The position numbers and the translations under genes were made by a program. Below are positions 1 through 10,959 of a DNA stretch of 32,079 nt, one piece after another (the first letter of the stretch is position 1; the number at the start of each line of letters is the position of its first letter). The stretch covers positions 1-32,079 of the forward strand of contig JAIETJ010000028.1 in assembly GCA_019745275.1 (NCBI GenBank), written 5' to 3'. Below the pieces are notes generated by a model, which saw nothing but the letters and a program-made list of their open reading frames with translations, made no database searches and had not been told where the DNA came from. The stretch comes from Pseudomonadaceae bacterium. GTDB lineage: Bacteria > Pseudomonadota > Gammaproteobacteria > Pseudomonadales > Pseudomonadaceae.

Positions 1-85
1 TCCCGCTCTGCACGCCAAACGCCGCCGCCAGCACGCTGTGCAGCATCTGCCAGAAGCTCGGGGGTTGTGGGGTTTTATCGCTCAT
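1..85 (-). CDS. DUF2970 small membrane protein, N-terminal part only
   Basis: The reverse strand opens with ATG at 85 and reads MSDKTPQPPSFWQMLHSVLA followed by AAFGVQSG before running off the left edge. This is the start typical of Pseudomonas DUF2970 proteins, which are about 65-75 residues long with one C-terminal membrane helix; that helix lies outside the window. It follows the LRR kinase with a 39-base gap, so the two may be co-transcribed. Function of the family is not known. The call rests on a remembered family N-terminus and 28 visible residues. Confidence 0.7.
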   Translation of the reverse strand, partial: MSDKTPQPPSFWQMLHSVLAAAFGVQSG

Positions 86-124
86 GCGTCGCTCCTGTTT
101 GCTTTCAGCGTAGCTTTGTAAGAC

Positions 125-1465
125 TCAGGAACGATAGCGGGTTTGAATCGTGTCCAGTTGCAGTGCAATGCCTGAAAACGGCGGGCGCGCAACAGTGTTA
201 GGTTGATTGCAGGCTTGCTGCAGAGTCCATAACGCGTCGACTATGTCTTGCGCATTGCTGTCGATCTGACAGCGCTCCAGCAACTCTTCGAGTAAGCAGG
301 CAAAGGCGCGTACCTCAACCTGCTGCACTGCTTTTGCGATGCCTGCGGGTTGGCGATTGTTGAAGGAGGCGGCGCCAAAATCACCTAATAGGCAATCTCC
401 CTCGGCATTGCTGAGGACGTTGTGGCCGTATAGGTCACCATGGCTAATCCCTTGTGCATGTAGGTGTGCGCAGGCGCTGGCAATGCCTTGGGCTAGTGCT
501 AAGAGCGCCGGTAGGCTGAATTGTGTTTCTGCCTGATAGATGTCACGCGTACAGGATTCAAGGCTGGGTGGATTGGCCAGGTTGCTAAAGCTTGAGTCGA
601 TTAACTCAAGCACTAGGCCGGGCGTCTGCTGCGGATGCTGCTTGAGCGTGCCGTGCAGGCCGATCAGATTGGGGTGTTGGCCGGCAGCAATACAGGCACT
701 CATTTCGCACTGCGGCAGACCATCGCTGGTGACCGCACCCTTGAATAATTTGACGGCAACCTGCCGGCCTGGGCCATCTGTTGTTTGCCAAAGTGCTTGC
801 TGAATGACCCCAGATGCCCCTTCGCCTAATGTTTGCCCAAGGCTTAGCTGTGACCAATCGATGCCGGCAATTGCATGCTCGGCTAACGCGGCGTCTTCAT
901 CTGCTGCGCAGAACGGATTGCCGGCAAAGGCCAGCCAAGCCAGTCGTGGCATGCTCAGCAGCCAGTGTGGCAACTCAGCAAGTTGATTGGCGGCAATGCG
1001 CAGCAGTTCGAGGTTGTGACACTCACTCAGGCTTGCCGGCAGCTCGCGCAGGCAATTGCCGGCCAGCATGAGTTTTTGCAGCTGGTGGCACTGGCCAAGC
1101 TCGGTTGGCAGGCTGTCGAGTTGGTTGTCGGTCAAAATTAGCCAACGCAACTTGGGCGGTAAGGCCGTACCTGGCAGGTGTCGAATCTGGTTGGCTTTAA
1201 ACCCAATCATCTGTAATTGCAGGCACTGGCCGAGCACTGCAGGGACTTCGGTAAACTGGTTGTCGGAGCAAAACAACACCCGCAGCTTGTGCAGTTTGGG
1301 CAGCTCATCGGGTAGTGATGATAAACAGTTGCCTGAGAGGTTTAGCACCTCAAGAGTGTCGGCCAAGCTAAAGATCTCTACCGGAAACTCGTCTAAATCG
1401 CTGGCTAAATCTAGTCGCGTGCAACCCATTAGTTGGCCGCTGCGCAGTTGTTCAAGGGTGTGCAT
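125..1465 (-). CDS. Leucine-rich-repeat serine/threonine protein kinase-like protein
   Basis: A 446-residue soluble protein with no signal peptide or membrane helix. Residues about 15-185 are leucine-rich repeats of about 23 residues, with recurring L-x-x-L-x-L-x-x-N-x-L-x-x-LP. Residues about 206-435 are a eukaryotic-type kinase fold: glycine-rich loop LGEGASGV (213-220), VAVK lysine K239, helix-C glutamate near E254, catalytic loop HGDLYGHN with D344 and N349, and metal-binding DFG at 362-364. HRD is changed to HGD, and the usual catalytic-loop lysine (HRDLKxxN) is tyrosine, so activity is probable but not certain. The LRR part presumably binds a partner; the target is unknown. It lies 73 bases downstream of metH, beyond a strong terminator, so it probably has its own promoter. 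The start ATG has only a weak ribosome-binding site. Identification of both domains is firm; the role is not known. Confidence 0.9.
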   Translation of the reverse strand: MHTLEQLRSGQLMGCTRLDLASDLDEFPVEIFSLADTLEVLNLSGNCLSSLPDELPKLHKLRVLFCSDNQFTEVPAVLGQCLQLQMIGFKANQIRHLPGTALPPKLRWLILTDNQLDSLPTELGQCHQLQKLMLAGNCLRELPASLSECHNLELLRIAANQLAELPHWLLSMPRLAWLAFAGNPFCAADEDAALAEHAIAGIDWSQLSLGQTLGEGASGVIQQALWQTTDGPGRQVAVKLFKGAVTSDGLPQCEMSACIAAGQHPNLIGLHGTLKQHPQQTPGLVLELIDSSFSNLANPPSLESCTRDIYQAETQFSLPALLALAQGIASACAHLHAQGISHGDLYGHNVLSNAEGDCLLGDFGAASFNNRQPAGIAKAVQQVEVRAFACLLEELLERCQIDSNAQDIVDALWTLQQACNQPNTVARPPFSGIALQLDTIQTRYRS

Positions 1466-1499
1466 GGGGATTCTATCCGGACAGTTGCAGCATAAAACC

Positions 1500-1532
1500 G
1501 ATAAAAGACGAGGCCCGCAATCGCGGGCCTCG
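1500..1532 (-). terminator. Rho-independent terminator of metH
   Basis: A perfect 10-bp stem (cgaggcccgc / gcgggcctcg, 1509-1518 with 1523-1532) and a 4-base loop, followed on the minus strand by TCTTTTATC. It begins 7 bases after the metH stop codon and separates metH from the kinase gene. Confidence 0.9.
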
Positions 1533-1538
1533 AGTTAC

Positions 1539-5270
<3,732 letters not shown>

Positions 5271-5438
5271 AACAGCTACCTAAAGGAGGCGGAACATTCA
5301 GCCTGCAATAATAGCAAAGTTGCATGGTTTGCGAGCATGGTCGGCATTTGCATGAATAATCCTCATGTTGCTTTGGGTTCGCTTTGTTGCCTTATAGGTC
5401 GCTAAAATTACCGCTAAGACTTTTGTGGACGGCTGGTT

Positions 5439-7718
5439 ATGACCTGGCGCTTATTTTTCTGCGGTGTATTCGCGTTGCTCTCTGCCACTGTCAGGGCTGA
5501 GGGCATTTCCTATACGAGTGACGTGCAGCCGATTTTTACTGACAAATGCGTGGCCTGCCATGCCTGCTACGACGCGCCGTGCCAGCTCAATTTGGGCAGC
5601 GCCGAGGGCGTTGTGCGTGGCGCCAGCAAGCGTGTGGTCTACGACGGCGGGCGTACCAAAGAGCAGGCGACTACGCGCCTGTATCTGGATGGACACAGCG
5701 AGGCAGCTTGGCGGCGTAAGGATTTTTACTCGGTGTTGAGTGCTCAGGGCAGTCAAGCCGGGTTGTTGGCGCGGATGCTGGAGCTGGGGCATGCCAGGCC
5801 CTTGTTGGCCAACGCCAAGTTGAGCGCAGATTTACCGCTCGGCATAAACCGGGAAAATCAGTGCCCGCTGCCGACTGAGTTTGCTGACTACGCCGGCAAA
5901 CGTGCGACTCAAGGTATGCCCTTTGCGGTGACCGGGTTGGATGAGCGTCAATATCAAACTTTGCAAACTTGGCTGGCGGCCGGCGCACCGGTTGATCAGC
6001 AAGTAATTCAGCCGACGGCCAGTGAGGCTGGGCAAATTGCCCAGTGGGAAGCATTGCTTAACAGCAACGGTGCGCGTGCCAACCTAGTTGGCCGCTGGCT
6101 GTATGAGCATTTGTTTATTGCCCATCTGTATTTTGATGCCGGCCAAAGTGGGCACTTCTTCCAACTGGTTCGCTCGCGCACGCCCAGCGGTCAGCCGATT
6201 GATCCGATCGCCACGCGGCGGCCGAACGATGATCCGGGCAACGATTTTTACTATCGACTCTGGCCGATACAGGGCGTGATTGTGCATAAAACCCACATCA
6301 CCTATGGCCTGAGTGCGAAAAAGTTGGCTCGGGTACAAGAACTATTTTACAGCGGCGATTGGCAGGTCGATGCAGTGCCCGGCTATGGTCCGGGTCGGCG
6401 TGCCAACCCGTTTGCAACCTTCGCGGCGATTCCGGCCAAAGCTCGTTATGAGTTTATGTTGGATAACGCCGAGTATTTCGTGCGGACCTTTATTCGCGGC
6501 CCGGTGTGCCGTGGGCAGATCGCCACCGATGTAATTCGTGACCAGTTCTGGACCTTGTTCCAAGCGCCTGAAAGCGATTTGTATATCACCGATGCTAATT
6601 ACCGGGCGCAAGTTACGCCCTTGTTGGCGGTGCCTGGGCAGGTCGCGCAACTGCGCAATTTAACCCAAGCCTGGACAGACTCGCAGGACATGCGCAATCA
6701 GTATGACCAATTGCGCAGCGACGCCTACGCGGATGCCCCACGACCGAGTTGGGCGAGTATCTGGGCCGGTAATGACAATGCGCTGCTCTCGATCTTTCGC
6801 CATTACGACAGTGCTACCGTCAGCAAGGGCTTAATGGGTGCGACGCCGCAAACCTTATGGCTGATGGATTACCCACTGTTGGAGCGCACCTATTACCAGT
6901 TGGTGGTCAACTTTGATGTGTTTGGCAACGTCTCGCATCAAGCGCAAACGCGCTTGTACTTTGATTTGATTCGCAATGGCGCGGAGATGAACTTCTTGCG
7001 CTTGATGCCCGCCGAGAGTCGGCAGGCGTTACTGGATGATTGGTATCAAGACAGCGGCCGTTTGAAGTTGTGGTTGTCTTATCCTGAGTTGGATACCGAT
7101 ACCGAAACGGCCTTGGTGCTTGATCCGGCCAAGCCTAAGCAACGCTTTGTTGAGGCATTATTGGCGCGTTATGGCAGTTTGAATGCGCGACCTGACCCGA
7201 TCAATCGTTGCACTGACGGCAACTGTTATCGCCATAACGTAAGCCCGCAAGTGCAAGCGGTTGAGCAGCGTTTGAGTCGCTTGACCGGCAAGCCTGCAGC
7301 TAGCTTGGCGGTAATCGAACAATTGCCGGAGGTCACGTTGTTGCGGGTGGAGTTCGCCGCTGGTCAGCGTGAAATTTATAGCCTGATGCGCAACCGCGCG
7401 CACAGCAGCGTGGCCTTTATCGGCGGTGAGTCGCTGCGCTACCAACCGGGGTTGGATACCCTGACGATTTACCCTGGGGTGCATACCAGCTATCCGAACT
7501 TCATCCTCAATATCACGGCCGAACAGGTGCCGGAGTTGGTTGCCGCGCTGCAGCAGGTTAAAGAACCTCAGGCGTTCGAGCAGATCACCCAGCGCTGGGG
7601 GATTCGTCGCAGTCATCCGCAGTTTTGGCAGTATTTTCACGACCTATCCAGCTACATCCGCGAAACCGAACCGGTGGAAGCGGGCGTGCTGGATATGAAT
7701 CGTTATGAAAATCTGTAA
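5439..7718 (+). CDS. cti: Periplasmic fatty acid cis/trans isomerase
   Basis: Converts cis-unsaturated acyl chains of membrane phospholipids to trans, which rapidly stiffens the membrane under solvent or heat stress. It is a c-type haem protein. The 759 residues begin with a signal peptide (MTWRLFFCGVFALLSATVRA) and then the haem-binding motif CVACH at 37-41. Two further cysteines (C43, C48) follow closely. Length and the early CxxCH motif match the Pseudomonas Cti family. It is divergent from metH (168 bases apart) and converges on the DUF1223 gene with a 37-base gap. The ribosome-binding site before ATG 5439 is weak and no clear promoter can be assigned, although TAAAAT at 5403-5408 could serve as a -10 element. 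Cti is generally considered constitutive in Pseudomonas and controlled by substrate access. Confidence 0.95.
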   Translation: MTWRLFFCGVFALLSATVRAEGISYTSDVQPIFTDKCVACHACYDAPCQLNLGSAEGVVRGASKRVVYDGGRTKEQATTRLYLDGHSEAAWRRKDFYSVLSAQGSQAGLLARMLELGHARPLLANAKLSADLPLGINRENQCPLPTEFADYAGKRATQGMPFAVTGLDERQYQTLQTWLAAGAPVDQQVIQPTASEAGQIAQWEALLNSNGARANLVGRWLYEHLFIAHLYFDAGQSGHFFQLVRSRTPSGQPIDPIATRRPNDDPGNDFYYRLWPIQGVIVHKTHITYGLSAKKLARVQELFYSGDWQVDAVPGYGPGRRANPFATFAAIPAKARYEFMLDNAEYFVRTFIRGPVCRGQIATDVIRDQFWTLFQAPESDLYITDANYRAQVTPLLAVPGQVAQLRNLTQAWTDSQDMRNQYDQLRSDAYADAPRPSWASIWAGNDNALLSIFRHYDSATVSKGLMGATPQTLWLMDYPLLERTYYQLVVNFDVFGNVSHQAQTRLYFDLIRNGAEMNFLRLMPAESRQALLDDWYQDSGRLKLWLSYPELDTDTETALVLDPAKPKQRFVEALLARYGSLNARPDPINRCTDGNCYRHNVSPQVQAVEQRLSRLTGKPAASLAVIEQLPEVTLLRVEFAAGQREIYSLMRNRAHSSVAFIGGESLRYQPGLDTLTIYPGVHTSYPNFILNITAEQVPELVAALQQVKEPQAFEQITQRWGIRRSHPQFWQYFHDLSSYIRETEPVEAGVLDMNRYENL

Positions 7719-7755
7719 GGTTCGCAGGCTTTATAGGTGGGTGAGTGGTGCAAGC

Positions 7756-8511
7756 CTAGGGCTGTATCGTCGCTGCGCTGGGTAGCCAGCCCGCGACCGC
7801 TTGATAAGGCGCCGGATTACCGGGAGCGCTGAGCCATGCCACCAGTGCTTGGCGCTCACCGCGTGGGTCGGCTTGCAATTGGCTTTGCCATTGATTGCCG
7901 CTATTGGCGCTAATTTGCTGCACCGTCAGCACCACAAAGTCATGGGTTAGGGTTTTACCGGCGTTCTCGCCGTGGCCAATCTTGCTCTGTAAACCAAAGC
8001 CTAAGCGCGCCACATGGGCGGTTAGCCCGGCCGGGACATTGTTGCCGGCTGCGAAGCTAAGGTGCACTTGGTTACCGCTAAGTTGCAGGTTAAGTTTGCC
8101 CACCGTTGGCGTGCGCGGTAGTGGTAGTGGTTCGCCGCCGAACCAACCTCGCCATTCGTTACCAGCCAAGACAAACCCCGGGGTATACACCGAGCGAATC
8201 CCGCCCGATTGTTCATAGGCCCGTTGCCTGGCGCTATAGCCTGGGTTGGCGAAAGCGTCGGCCCAACCGAGGCTATCCCAGTAGTCAACGTGAAAGGCCA
8301 ACGGGATCACCTCGCTCCACAGTTGGGGCGAGTGAGTCAAACGGGAAAACCACTGCTCGGCGGGCGGACACGAACTGCAGCCTTGCGAGGTAAAAAGCTC
8401 GAGTACCGGGGTGGCCCGTTCGCTGCTGGTGACGTTTAGGGTTTCGGCCGCTTGTAGCAAGGAGCTGGCGCAGAGTAGGGCGGTAAACAGGCAGGGCAGT
8501 GGATAGCGCAT
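7756..8511 (-). CDS. Exported DUF1223 thioredoxin-fold protein
   Basis: About 251 residues from the ATG at 8511. An in-frame GTG at 8535 would add eight residues in front of the signal peptide and is less likely. The signal peptide (MRYPLPCLFTALLCASSLLQ then AAE) is followed by VLELFTSQGCSSCPPAE, with C45 and C48 in a CxxC motif typical of DUF1223 proteins. These have a thioredoxin-like fold and are often called secreted or periplasmic; the substrate is unknown. Two conserved-looking stretches follow (HVDYWDSLGWADAFA and YTPGFVLAGNEWRGW). It converges on cti and is divergent from nfuA, so it is probably a single-gene unit. A thiol-redox role is an inference from the CxxC motif; family assignment is good. 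Confidence 0.88.
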   Translation of the reverse strand: MRYPLPCLFTALLCASSLLQAAETLNVTSSERATPVLELFTSQGCSSCPPAEQWFSRLTHSPQLWSEVIPLAFHVDYWDSLGWADAFANPGYSARQRAYEQSGGIRSVYTPGFVLAGNEWRGWFGGEPLPLPRTPTVGKLNLQLSGNQVHLSFAAGNNVPAGLTAHVARLGFGLQSKIGHGENAGKTLTHDFVVLTVQQISANSGNQWQSQLQADPRGERQALVAWLSAPGNPAPYQAVAGWLPSAATIQP

Positions 8512-8597
8512 TATTGCTAACTCGAGTGGATACACTGCAGTAGAGTCGGTGGCCGGCTTAGCGTTACAAAAGCTTTATCCGAGGAAAACACTCGGGC

Positions 8598-8627
8598 TTT
8601 CTCGCCAGCCGCAGTTTGGCGTACAAT
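8598..8627 (+). promoter_or_regulatory. Possible sigma-70 promoter of nfuA
   Basis: A good -10 hexamer TACAAT (8622-8627) with a weak -35 candidate TTTCTC (8598-8603), spaced by 18 bases. It predicts a leader of about 20 bases, with an AGGAG ribosome-binding site at 8643-8647 before the ATG at 8653. Confidence 0.4.
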
Positions 8628-8652
8628 TGAGCCATATTTGCGAGGAGTTGCC

Positions 8653-9234
8653 ATGAGCGCTATTACCATTACCGACGCTGCCCACGACTATTTGGCCGAT
8701 CTGCTGAGCAAGCAGAACACCACCGGCATCAGTATTCGGATTTTTATTACCCAGCCGGGTACCCAATACGCCGAAACCTGTATCGCTTATTGCAAACCAG
8801 GTGAAGAAAAGCCTGAAGATACCGTGCTGGCGCTGAAAAGCTTTACCGCCTACATCGATGCATTCAGCGAGGCGTTTCTCGATGACGCCGTGGTTGATTA
8901 CGCCACCGACCGCATGGGTGGCCAGCTGACCATCAAGGCGCCGAACGCCAAGGTGCCGATGGTTAACGCCGACAGCCCGATCAATGAGCGCATCAGCTAC
9001 TACCTGCAGACCGAGATCAATCCGGGTTTGGCCGGTCACGGCGGTGAAGTCAGCCTGATCGAGGTGATCGACGATATCGCCATCTTGAAGTTTGGCGGTG
9101 GCTGTCAAGGTTGTGGGCAAGCCGATGTGACCCTTAAAGAGGGTATCGAAAAAACCCTGTTGGAGCGCATTCCAGAGCTTAAAGGCGTGCGCGATGTGAC
9201 CGATCACAGCATCAAAGAAAACGCTTATTACTAA
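8653..9234 (+). CDS. nfuA: Fe-S biogenesis carrier protein NfuA
   Basis: A 193-residue cytoplasmic carrier that receives a [4Fe-4S] cluster and delivers it to apo-proteins, especially under oxidative stress or iron limitation. The N-terminal half (about 1-100) is the degenerate A-type scaffold domain. The C-terminal Nfu domain has the cluster-binding CxxC at C151/C154 ([15 protein letters not shown]). Length matches E. coli NfuA (191). ATG 8653 is preceded by AGGAG at a 5-base spacing; an in-frame TTG 15 bases upstream is not needed. It is followed by a strong terminator and is probably monocistronic. Its position close to cti agrees with the P. aeruginosa gene order as I remember it. Possible clients in this window include the 4Fe-4S enzyme CysH. 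Confidence 0.97.
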   Translation: MSAITITDAAHDYLADLLSKQNTTGISIRIFITQPGTQYAETCIAYCKPGEEKPEDTVLALKSFTAYIDAFSEAFLDDAVVDYATDRMGGQLTIKAPNAKVPMVNADSPINERISYYLQTEINPGLAGHGGEVSLIEVIDDIAILKFGGGCQGCGQADVTLKEGIEKTLLERIPELKGVRDVTDHSIKENAYY

Positions 9235-9247
9235 GCGTCAGAGCAAT

Positions 9248-9276
9248 AAAAAGGCGACCTGCGGGTCGCCTTTTTT
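9248..9276 (+). terminator. Terminator between nfuA and the convergent small gene
   Basis: Stem ggcgacc/ggtcgcc (9253-9259 with 9264-9270), 4-base loop, flanked by five A on the left and six T on the right. It should therefore act in both directions. Confidence 0.9.
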
Positions 9277-9303
9277 ATGTTGCTGATTTAACCAATCGGC
9301 TAT

Positions 9304-9573
9304 TTACGCCGGCATGCACCAAGGCTCAAGTGCGTAGCCTTGTTGGCTTAACTGCTCGCGCGATTGCTGAAGCACCTTGGCCAGTAATGCTGGGTCGCTG
9401 TAGGTGTTGGCGGCCAGCAGGGTGCGGCCCAGCAGGGTGGTGTGGGCGCGATCAATCACGCTCAGGCTTAACTCGCCACTGCCTGCTTGTGGAGCCCAAG
9501 CCACGCACTGAAAAGGTTTAAATGCGCGGCCGGCGATGAGTAGTGCGTCGTTAAAGCGCAGGGTGTTTTGCAT
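9304..9573 (-). CDS. Small conserved protein of unknown function (89 aa)
   Basis: An 89-residue protein beginning MQNTLRFNDALLIAGRAF, with a good ribosome-binding site (GGAG nine bases before the ATG). It has no signal peptide, membrane helix or recognisable motif. Composition suggests a small mixed alpha/beta protein (strand-like CVAWAP and ELSLSVID, then a helix around ALLAKVLQQSREQL). Similar proteins occur in Pseudomonas from memory, but I cannot assign a family or function. It lies downstream of the cNMP/rhodanese gene on the same strand with a 175-base gap, so it probably has its own promoter. It ends at a bidirectional terminator. Confidence 0.7.
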   Translation of the reverse strand: MQNTLRFNDALLIAGRAFKPFQCVAWAPQAGSGELSLSVIDRAHTTLLGRTLLAANTYSDPALLAKVLQQSREQLSQQGYALEPWCMPA

Positions 9574-9668
9574 AGGGTGTCACTCCGTGTTGTCGCCCAA
9601 AAATCAATCTGGGCTGACAGCGTTAGTGGCGCAGTCTGGCCCGTTCATAAGTATGGATGACGGATCGA

Positions 9669-9712
9669 GACTGTTAAGTCACATAATGCCGATATTTTGA
9701 CCGACTAAGTCG
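9669..9712. promoter_or_regulatory. Two GACT/AGTC dyads in the 175-base gap
   Basis: GACTgttaAGTC (9669-9680) and cGACTaAGTCg (9702-9712) share the same half-sites about 33 bases apart, upstream of the 89-aa gene. They could be operator sites. Short dyads also arise by chance, so this is weak. Nothing else is seen in the gap. Confidence 0.25.
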
Positions 9713-9748
9713 CAAAATAATAAGTGCGCCGTTACTTTGGCGCGGCAA

Positions 9749-10813
9749 TCAGGCGGCAATCGGCGCTTGGCCCTCAGTTTCGGTTAACAAGTACGCCTCA
9801 AAACCGAGCTGGTTAAGCAGGTGTACTGCCAGCTCACTGCGCACGCCACCCTGCGGTAATACCGCATACAGGGTTGTATTGTTAAGGCTGGCGGCCTGTT
9901 TGCGCAGCTGCGCCAGTGGCAGATTCATGCTCTCAGGCTCATGGGCCATGCGATATTCCATCGGTAGGCGGATATCCAGCAGCAGGCTGGTCTTTTGCCC
10001 GTGGGCAGTGAGTTGTTGCAATTGCGTGGGGCTAATCTGTGGAATGAGGGTCGGGCGCACGAGCTCAACAAACAGATCGCGTTGCAATCTGGCCAGTACC
10101 CCGTCTTCGAGCATGGTGATGCTCGCTGCACGAACCGAGCCGCTGACCAGTGCCTCTTCACCGAAGAAATCACCACAGTGCAGCTCAGGTTGGAGCGGCT
10201 GTTGGTAGCTACTCGGCAGGCTGATCTGTGCGCGACCTTGTTTAATCACGTAAAAGTGCTCGCCGGGTTCGCCGTAGTGCACTACGCAGTCGCCGGCTTT
10301 AACTTGAATAAACTCGAAGCGCGCCAGTAGTAGGTGCAGGTGCGCTGGCGGCAGGCGGCCAAATAATGGTGAGCGCAGCAGCTTGCTCATCCAGTCATCT
10401 GCGCCCTCTTGCTGCACGTCATCCTCTTGCAGGCTGGCGACCTCATACGAGGCCGACTGGCTCCAGCCCAATAGGCGTTCAAGCAAACCGCGCTCCACGG
10501 CGATTAAGCGCACGTCGGTGCGGGCGCTAACCTCCATGACTTGCGGCTGCTGCTCGTTGAGGGCACGGCAGGCTTCTGAGCTGTCGGCCTGGACGGTGCG
10601 GCGCAAACCGGCACTGCCCAGCCATATCTCACCTTCCAGCAAGAAATACAGGGCTAGTGATTGTTCACCGCGGCGCAGCAATACCGTGCCGGCCTTGTGC
10701 TCAACGTACTGCAGGCTGTCGTGCAATTGCTGCAGGTAGTGTGGGGTTAGAAAGTCGATCGGACTGAACTGGCGCAGGCGCTCGATGCTGATCCGTACGC
10801 TGGGGATACTCAT
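9749..10813 (-). CDS. Protein with two cNMP-binding-type domains and a degenerate rhodanese domain
   Basis: A 354-residue cytoplasmic protein. Residues about 15-115 form a first cyclic-nucleotide-binding beta-roll with a poor phosphate-binding cassette. Residues about 148-255 form a second with a good cassette (FGEEALVSGSVRAAS; E219, R228). Residues about 262-345 are rhodanese-like (LLLDIRLPMEYRMAHEPESM). The active-site loop reads PQGGVRS (320-326), where active rhodaneses have C-x-x-G-x-R-S, so the sulfur-carrying cysteine is a proline and the domain is probably a non-catalytic sensor or scaffold. No DNA-binding helix-turn-helix follows, unlike Crp. ATG 10813 has a GAGGG ribosome-binding site. 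It is downstream of the catalase-fold gene with a 146-base gap holding dyad repeats. Domain calls are firm; the ligand (cAMP, c-di-GMP or none) and role are unknown. Confidence 0.88.
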   Translation of the reverse strand: MSIPSVRISIERLRQFSPIDFLTPHYLQQLHDSLQYVEHKAGTVLLRRGEQSLALYFLLEGEIWLGSAGLRRTVQADSSEACRALNEQQPQVMEVSARTDVRLIAVERGLLERLLGWSQSASYEVASLQEDDVQQEGADDWMSKLLRSPLFGRLPPAHLHLLLARFEFIQVKAGDCVVHYGEPGEHFYVIKQGRAQISLPSSYQQPLQPELHCGDFFGEEALVSGSVRAASITMLEDGVLARLQRDLFVELVRPTLIPQISPTQLQQLTAHGQKTSLLLDIRLPMEYRMAHEPESMNLPLAQLRKQAASLNNTTLYAVLPQGGVRSELAVHLLNQLGFEAYLLTETEGQAPIAA

Positions 10814-10882
10814 GCTAATGCCCTCAACCTATGGCATCCGTGCAGACAAAACCGGCCCTGTGCCAAAAGCTTAGGCCGCTCC

Positions 10883-10938
10883 GCGTATCCTGCACTGGAT
10901 AGCGCAGGTCAGATAAGACTCTTTAGTTATCTGCCTGC
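10883..10938. promoter_or_regulatory. Tandem dyad repeats between catalase-fold gene and cNMP/rhodanese gene
   Basis: Two adjacent inverted repeats. TATCC/GGATA (10886-10890 with 10897-10901) is flanked by GCG-rich complements with a bulge. A longer one, CAGATAA/TTATCTG (10910-10916 with 10927-10933), is extended by gcagg/cctgc to 12 bp with one bulge and a 10-base loop. No T-run follows on the minus strand, so this does not look like a terminator. Operator sites or a structured leader are possible. Confidence 0.4.
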
Positions 10939-10959
10939 ATGGGTGATGGCTAAATAGCA

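Noticed and set aside
880..1420. Apparent short DNA repeats in the LRR region
   Set aside because: They reflect the leucine-rich protein repeat and are too divergent to be a DNA repeat element.
5284..5289. Perfect AGGAGG on the plus strand just upstream of metH
   Set aside because: No start codon follows at a suitable distance on that strand and it cannot serve metH on the other.
5271..5438. Cobalamin or SAH riboswitch before metH
   Set aside because: The 168-base gap must also hold the cti promoter, and I see none of the conserved elements I would expect; a covariance-model search would settle it.
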